Source: Oscillospiraceae bacterium (GTDB lineage: Bacteria > Bacillota > Clostridia > Oscillospirales > Oscillospiraceae). From it: DNA of 8,281 nucleotides. The stretch lies in contig JAISAA010000038.1 of NCBI GenBank assembly GCA_031266955.1, forward strand, positions 1 to 8,281. The letters are read 5' to 3'. A program made the position numbers and the translations under genes. Each line of letters begins with the position of its first letter. Position 1 is the first letter of the stretch. The notes under the pieces are model-generated. The model was not told the DNA's origin and searched no databases. It saw only the letters and a list, made by a program, of their open reading frames with translations. Of this stretch, positions 5,169 to 8,281 are shown piece by piece.

Positions 5169-5940
5169 ATTCCCGCCCGCCTTTCTCCGTACTCTCGTGA
5201 TTGTACGAGACCGTGAGCTCTCCGCCGTCCTCCGACAGCAAAACGCGTCCGGAGCGGCAGAGCTCTAAAACCGCGAGAAACGCCGCCACGATCTCGCTTC
5301 GGTCGGCGCACTCCTTGAAAATATCGCGCGCCGCAAGCGTACCCAGTGTCCGTATGCGCTCCGCTATCTCCGCTATTTTATCGGCGACGGGGTACGGCTC
5401 GGGACGCATATAGCTTTCGCGTATCCGCCGCTCCGCCCGCTCGCCCGACGCCGTTCTCAGGAGTATCGCGAGCATGGCTTCGGCTAAATCGCCCTTGTCG
5501 TGGCTGTACTTATATTCGCGGTCGGGCGCCAAATACTCCGGCGGCTTTGCTATCAGTCCCGCGCCCGCGAGATACATTTCGCCGAAAGAGTCCGTCACCG
5601 CCTTGATCCCGGCGTAGACGTCCGTCGCCCGCAGGCGTTCGAGCGACGTTATCAGCTCCTCCAGCTCCTCCGGCTTGTCCTCGCCGAGCAGCATACGCGT
5701 TTTGATGTACGTAAGCTGTGACGCCATCGCCACAAATTCGGACGCGACGTCGAGGTCCATCGCCGCCATTTCGTCGAGATACGCGAGATATTGCTCCAAA
5801 ATCAGCGATATTTTTATATCCCGTATCTCTATTTTGTTCCTCGAAAGCATTTGCAGTATAAGCGCGAGCGGCCCGTTAAAGTCCTCCGGCCCCGCGCGCG
5901 TCCTGACGACGCCGCTCAGATGAAATACGGGGTTATTCAT
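5155..5940 (-). CDS. scpA: Segregation and condensation protein A
   Basis: ScpA is the kleisin that bridges the SMC heads and carries ScpB. ATG 5940 (261 aa) was chosen although the frame is open 24 codons further, because AGGGTG (5946-5951) lies 5 nt upstream and the extension would overlap the M50 gene with no family match. Seen: FNGPLALIL (21-29), the IEIRDIKISLILEQYLAYL helix (37-55), LDVASEFVAMASQLTYIKTR (63-82, the SMC-head-binding kleisin N-domain), an acidic linker (87-95), and a C-terminal winged helix with DRSEIVAAFLAVLELCRSGRV (213-233). The C-terminus continues about 25 residues beyond this domain. The M50 stop is only 4 nt upstream and falls inside the ribosome site, implying tight coupling. 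ScpA-ScpB adjacency is the common arrangement. Confidence 0.96.
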   Translation of the reverse strand: MNNPVFHLSGVVRTRAGPEDFNGPLALILQMLSRNKIEIRDIKISLILEQYLAYLDEMAAMDLDVASEFVAMASQLTYIKTRMLLGEDKPEELEELITSLERLRATDVYAGIKAVTDSFGEMYLAGAGLIAKPPEYLAPDREYKYSHDKGDLAEAMLAILLRTASGERAERRIRESYMRPEPYPVADKIAEIAERIRTLGTLAARDIFKECADRSEIVAAFLAVLELCRSGRVLLSEDGGELTVSYNHESTEKGGREYGDT

Positions 5941-5944
5941 TGCT

Positions 5945-6652
5945 TCACCCTGCAATTTTCGACGCGAGCCAATACGCGCCTTCCGCGACATAAACAAGCT
6001 TCTCCAGCACAAAATCCCGCATCACTCCGATAGTCGAGTCAAGCGCGCCCGTATAGACGAGCGCTATTAGAATAATAAAGCCGTAACGCTCCACGCGCAT
6101 AAGCTTTTCGTAAGCTCTGTCGCTGAAAAGCGAAAACAGGACTTTTGAGCCGTCGAGCGGCGGGATCGGAATGATATTGAACACCGCCAGCGCCGTCGAA
6201 AGTACGGCCGTGCGGTCGATCAGCGTCCACACGACAGTCCACACAGCGCCGTCGCCGCCGATCGCGCCAATAACGACCTCCTCCGGCATAAACGCGGCGA
6301 TCGCCCCGGCCGTCGCGAACATCACCGCCGCAAGCAGGATATTGGACGCCGGTCCCGCAAACGCCGTCAGCGCCATACCGCGCTTAGGATTCTTGAAGCG
6401 GCGCATATCGACCGGCACGGGCTTCGCCCAGCCGAAGCCGAAAACCGCCATCATAATAAGCCCGAATACGTCAATGTGCTTGATCGGATTCAGCGTAAGC
6501 CGCCCCGCCGCCTTCGCCGTATCGTCCCCGAGCCGGTACGCGACAAAGCCGTGCGACACCTCATGAAAGGTTATACATATCAGCGCCGGAATGACCGATA
6601 TCAAAATATCAGTGAGCCGCGACCAGTCCAGCCCGTCGATAAAGCTACGCAC
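5945..6652 (-). CDS. Site-2-protease-like membrane metalloprotease (peptidase M50)
   Basis: This is a polytopic zinc protease of the compact M50 type, expected to cut membrane-embedded or membrane-near substrates. Length 235 aa. The first helix carries the zinc motif HEVSH (His30, Glu31, His34). The second motif is NIIPIPPLDGSKVL with Asn159 and the third zinc ligand Asp167. Other family features are FGWAKPVPVD (73-82) and the FAGPASNILLA helix (98-108). Hydrophobic stretches lie at about 13-29, 61-75, 95-121, 136-162 and 190-202. No PDZ domain is present, matching the short subfamily rather than RseP/RasP or SpoIVFB-CBS forms. The start is GTG 6652 with AAGGG 9 nt upstream, overlapping the end of engB by 8 nt. 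Its substrate is unknown. It is often found near scpA in Bacillota, which is the order here. Confidence 0.93.
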   Translation of the reverse strand: MRSFIDGLDWSRLTDILISVIPALICITFHEVSHGFVAYRLGDDTAKAAGRLTLNPIKHIDVFGLIMMAVFGFGWAKPVPVDMRRFKNPKRGMALTAFAGPASNILLAAVMFATAGAIAAFMPEEVVIGAIGGDGAVWTVVWTLIDRTAVLSTALAVFNIIPIPPLDGSKVLFSLFSDRAYEKLMRVERYGFIILIALVYTGALDSTIGVMRDFVLEKLVYVAEGAYWLASKIAG

Positions 6653-7244
6653 CGCCGCCGCCCTTCACCGCTTGCTCTAACAGCGTCACGAGGCGGCGCC
6701 TCCCCTCTCCCGTTTCCGCGGAAAACGGCAAAATTTCCGTTTCGCCGAGCGCGAGGCTTTCGCGGATCGTTTCCAAATTCGCCTGAAGCTCCGATTTTTT
6801 TACTTTGTCCGTCTTGTTCGCCGCGACGACGACGGGCGATAACGTATCGCGGAACCACGCCGCCATCGTCAAATCGTCCGCCGTCGGCTTATGACGGCCA
6901 TCGACGATCATGACCCCGAGGGAAAATTCGGCGTTTTCAAAGAAATACTCCATCAGCCTCGACCAGCGCGCCTTTTCCTCCCGGCTGACGCTCGCGTAGC
7001 CGTAGCCGGGCAAATCGACAAAATACGCCTTGCCGTCTATTTTGAAGTAATTGACGTGAACGGTCTTTCCCGGCCTCGCGCCGACGCGCGCGAAATTCGA
7101 GCGCCCGAGCACGCAGTTTATAACGGAGGATTTCCCGACGTTCGATTTCCCGGAGAAAACTATCTTGGGAAGCGCGTCGCGTATAAGCGCGTCGGGCGAC
7201 GCCGCCGATTTTACAAACTCCGCTTTTTGCAGGTTGAGCGCCAT
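6645..7244 (-). CDS. engB: Ribosome biogenesis GTPase EngB/YsxC
   Basis: This is an essential GTPase (YsxC/YihA) that assists late assembly of the 50S subunit in the cytoplasm. Its 199 aa match the family. G motifs in order: G1 GKSNVGKSS (32-40), G2 Thr61 in RPGKTVHVNYF, G3 DLPGYG (77-82), G4 NKTD (143-146, where TKAD or TKxD is more usual), G5 FSA (174-176). The RPGKT and DLPGYGYA stretches are diagnostic of EngB among small GTPases. The Gly-rich tail (KGGGGA) is short. The ATG at 7244 overlaps the lon stop by one base (TAATG). The upstream ribosome site is weak, so translation probably depends on coupling to lon. The lon-engB order is common in Bacillota, which supports both calls. It is apparently intact. 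Confidence 0.97.
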   Translation of the reverse strand: MALNLQKAEFVKSAASPDALIRDALPKIVFSGKSNVGKSSVINCVLGRSNFARVGARPGKTVHVNYFKIDGKAYFVDLPGYGYASVSREEKARWSRLMEYFFENAEFSLGVMIVDGRHKPTADDLTMAAWFRDTLSPVVVAANKTDKVKKSELQANLETIRESLALGETEILPFSAETGEGRRRLVTLLEQAVKGGGGA

Positions 7245-8281
7245 TACTGTCTTACTCGCGGCGGCTCCGGGCGCGGGGTCATCGGCTGCGGCATAGGCTG
7301 ATGAACATCCAGCACGGGAAAATCGGTCTTGATGTCCCGCTGTAACGGCGCGGCGGGGCGCGGCGCGGAAAGCTCGCGCGGCGCGATATTTGAGAAGTCG
7401 AGCGCGACGTCAAGCACGCTGTCTATATGCTTCGCCGTTACAAAATGCAGCGCGCCGCGCACCGTTTGGTCAATTTCCTCAAGGTCGGCCTCGTTGTCGG
7501 CGGGGATTATCACCGTTTTCGCGCCGACGCGCATCGCCGCCATAGTTTTTTCTTTCAGGCCGCCGATACGCAGTATGCGTCCGCGCAGCGTTATTTCTCC
7601 CGTCATCGTCACGTTCGGGCGCACAACGGCGCCTGAGAGCGCGGAAATAACAGCCATCGCCATAGTTATGCCGGCGGACGGACCGTCCTTTTCGATACCG
7701 CCTCCGGGGAAGTGGATGTGCAAATCTTTTTTTCTGTGAAAGTCGGGCTCTATGCCAAGCAGCTCCGCGCGGCTTCTTATGTACGATACGGCGGCCTCCG
7801 CCGATTCCTTCATCGTCTCTCCGAGATTCCCCGTGAGCTTTAAGGCGCCCTTGCCGGGCAGCACGTTCACCTCGACGTCAAGCGTCGTTCCGCCGGCCTC
7901 CGTCCACGCGAGCCCGCGCACGACGCCTATCTCGCCGCCGATATCGGCCTCCGCCGTGTACCGGCGCGAGCCGAGCAACTCCGCTAACGCGTCCGGCGTG
8001 ACAGATGCACTTTTCGTTTCGCCCTTCGCGATTTGCGCCGTCACCTTGCGGCAGACGGACGCTATGCTCCGCTCCAATTGCCGCACGCCGGATTCGCGCG
8101 TCCAGCCCGATATGATCTCAAGCGTCGCCGCGTCGGAGATTTTAAGCTGCTTCGCGCTCAGTCCGTGCTTTTTGCGCTGCTTGGGCAGCAGATAGCGCTT
8201 GGCTATTTCGAGCTTTTCGATGTCGGTATAGCTCGACATTTCGATGACCTCCATACGGTCGAGCAGCGGGCGCGGGATCGT
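7244..8281 (-). CDS. lon: ATP-dependent protease Lon, 3' part (gene continues beyond window)
   Basis: The last 345 residues of Lon are visible; the N-terminal substrate domain and most of the AAA+ module lie outside. The frame is open to the window end, beginning TIPRPLLDRMEVIEMSSYT, the end of the AAA+ core. The helical lid follows with the sensor-2-like SGVRQLERSI (visible residues about 64-73). The S16 serine-lysine protease domain starts at about residue 110. The catalytic dyad is present: Ser202 in DGPSAGITM and Lys245 in GGLKEKTMAAM, 43 residues apart as in E. coli Lon (679 and 722). After the usual end (near VLDVALDF, about 289-296) there are about 50 extra residues rich in Pro, Arg and Gln ending PPRVRQ. 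Lon degrades misfolded and some regulatory proteins. It is first in the visible minus-strand run; its promoter is outside. Confidence 0.97.
   Translation of the reverse strand, partial: TIPRPLLDRMEVIEMSSYTDIEKLEIAKRYLLPKQRKKHGLSAKQLKISDAATLEIISGWTRESGVRQLERSIASVCRKVTAQIAKGETKSASVTPDALAELLGSRRYTAEADIGGEIGVVRGLAWTEAGGTTLDVEVNVLPGKGALKLTGNLGETMKESAEAAVSYIRSRAELLGIEPDFHRKKDLHIHFPGGGIEKDGPSAGITMAMAVISALSGAVVRPNVTMTGEITLRGRILRIGGLKEKTMAAMRVGAKTVIIPADNEADLEEIDQTVRGALHFVTAKHIDSVLDVALDFSNIAPRELSAPRPAAPLQRDIKTDFPVLDVHQPMPQPMTPRPEPPRVRQ

Noticed and set aside
5155..6012. Extended scpA start at 6012
   Set aside because: The 24 extra residues overlap the M50 gene, do not resemble ScpA, and the start at 5940 has a ribosome site at good spacing.

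Overview
The window looks like a chromosomal segment from a moderately GC-rich, low-SD-dependence-free (normal Shine-Dalgarno using) Bacillota, most likely a class Clostridia member of a spore-forming lineage. This is inferred from three things: a YtfJ/GerW-type sporulation protein next to a DUF2953 (YtfI-like) protein, an scpA-scpB pair, and a Clostridia-style Amidase_3 lipoprotein. No rRNA or other marker is present to fix the genus.

Left part, + strand (1-1444). The 3' end of a PIN-domain-like gene runs in from outside. It is coupled by an ATGA overlap to a 66-residue small protein that could be its antitoxin-type partner. A secreted lipoprotein N-acetylmuramoyl-L-alanine amidase follows. 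The first 240 bases are AT-richer (44% G+C by hand count) than the rest, and the PIN-like frame seems to lack its usual C-terminal third, so this edge looks like a decaying accessory locus.

Middle (1445-3506). A serine D-Ala-D-Ala carboxypeptidase lies on the - strand, convergent with the amidase. It has a TTG start decided by a GGGAGG ribosome site and a sigma-F-like promoter candidate. Behind it is a gene-free island of about 700 bases (2811-3506) packed with perfect GC-rich hairpins. The island includes two inverted, roughly 75-bp homologous modules, a 106-bp unit with 10-bp terminal inverted repeats holding two near-identical hairpins, and a separate 9-bp-stem palindrome. This island is the most unusual thing in the window.

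Right part, - strand (3507-8281). Read 5'->3' on the minus strand, a tightly packed operon-like run holds lon (3' part), engB/ysxC, a site-2-protease-like M50 metalloprotease, scpA, scpB, a DUF2953 membrane protein and ytfJ. Neighbours overlap or lie 4-25 nt apart, so co-transcription is likely. The set combines protein quality control (Lon), ribosome assembly (EngB), intramembrane proteolysis (M50), chromosome condensation (ScpAB) and a spore-associated pair (DUF2953-YtfJ). The run ends in the hairpin island, where a symmetric hairpin at 3334-3356 is the best candidate terminator.

I found no convincing novel multi-gene system. The candidates for follow-up are the hairpin island, the truncated PIN locus, the Lon tail and the sigma-F-like promoter.
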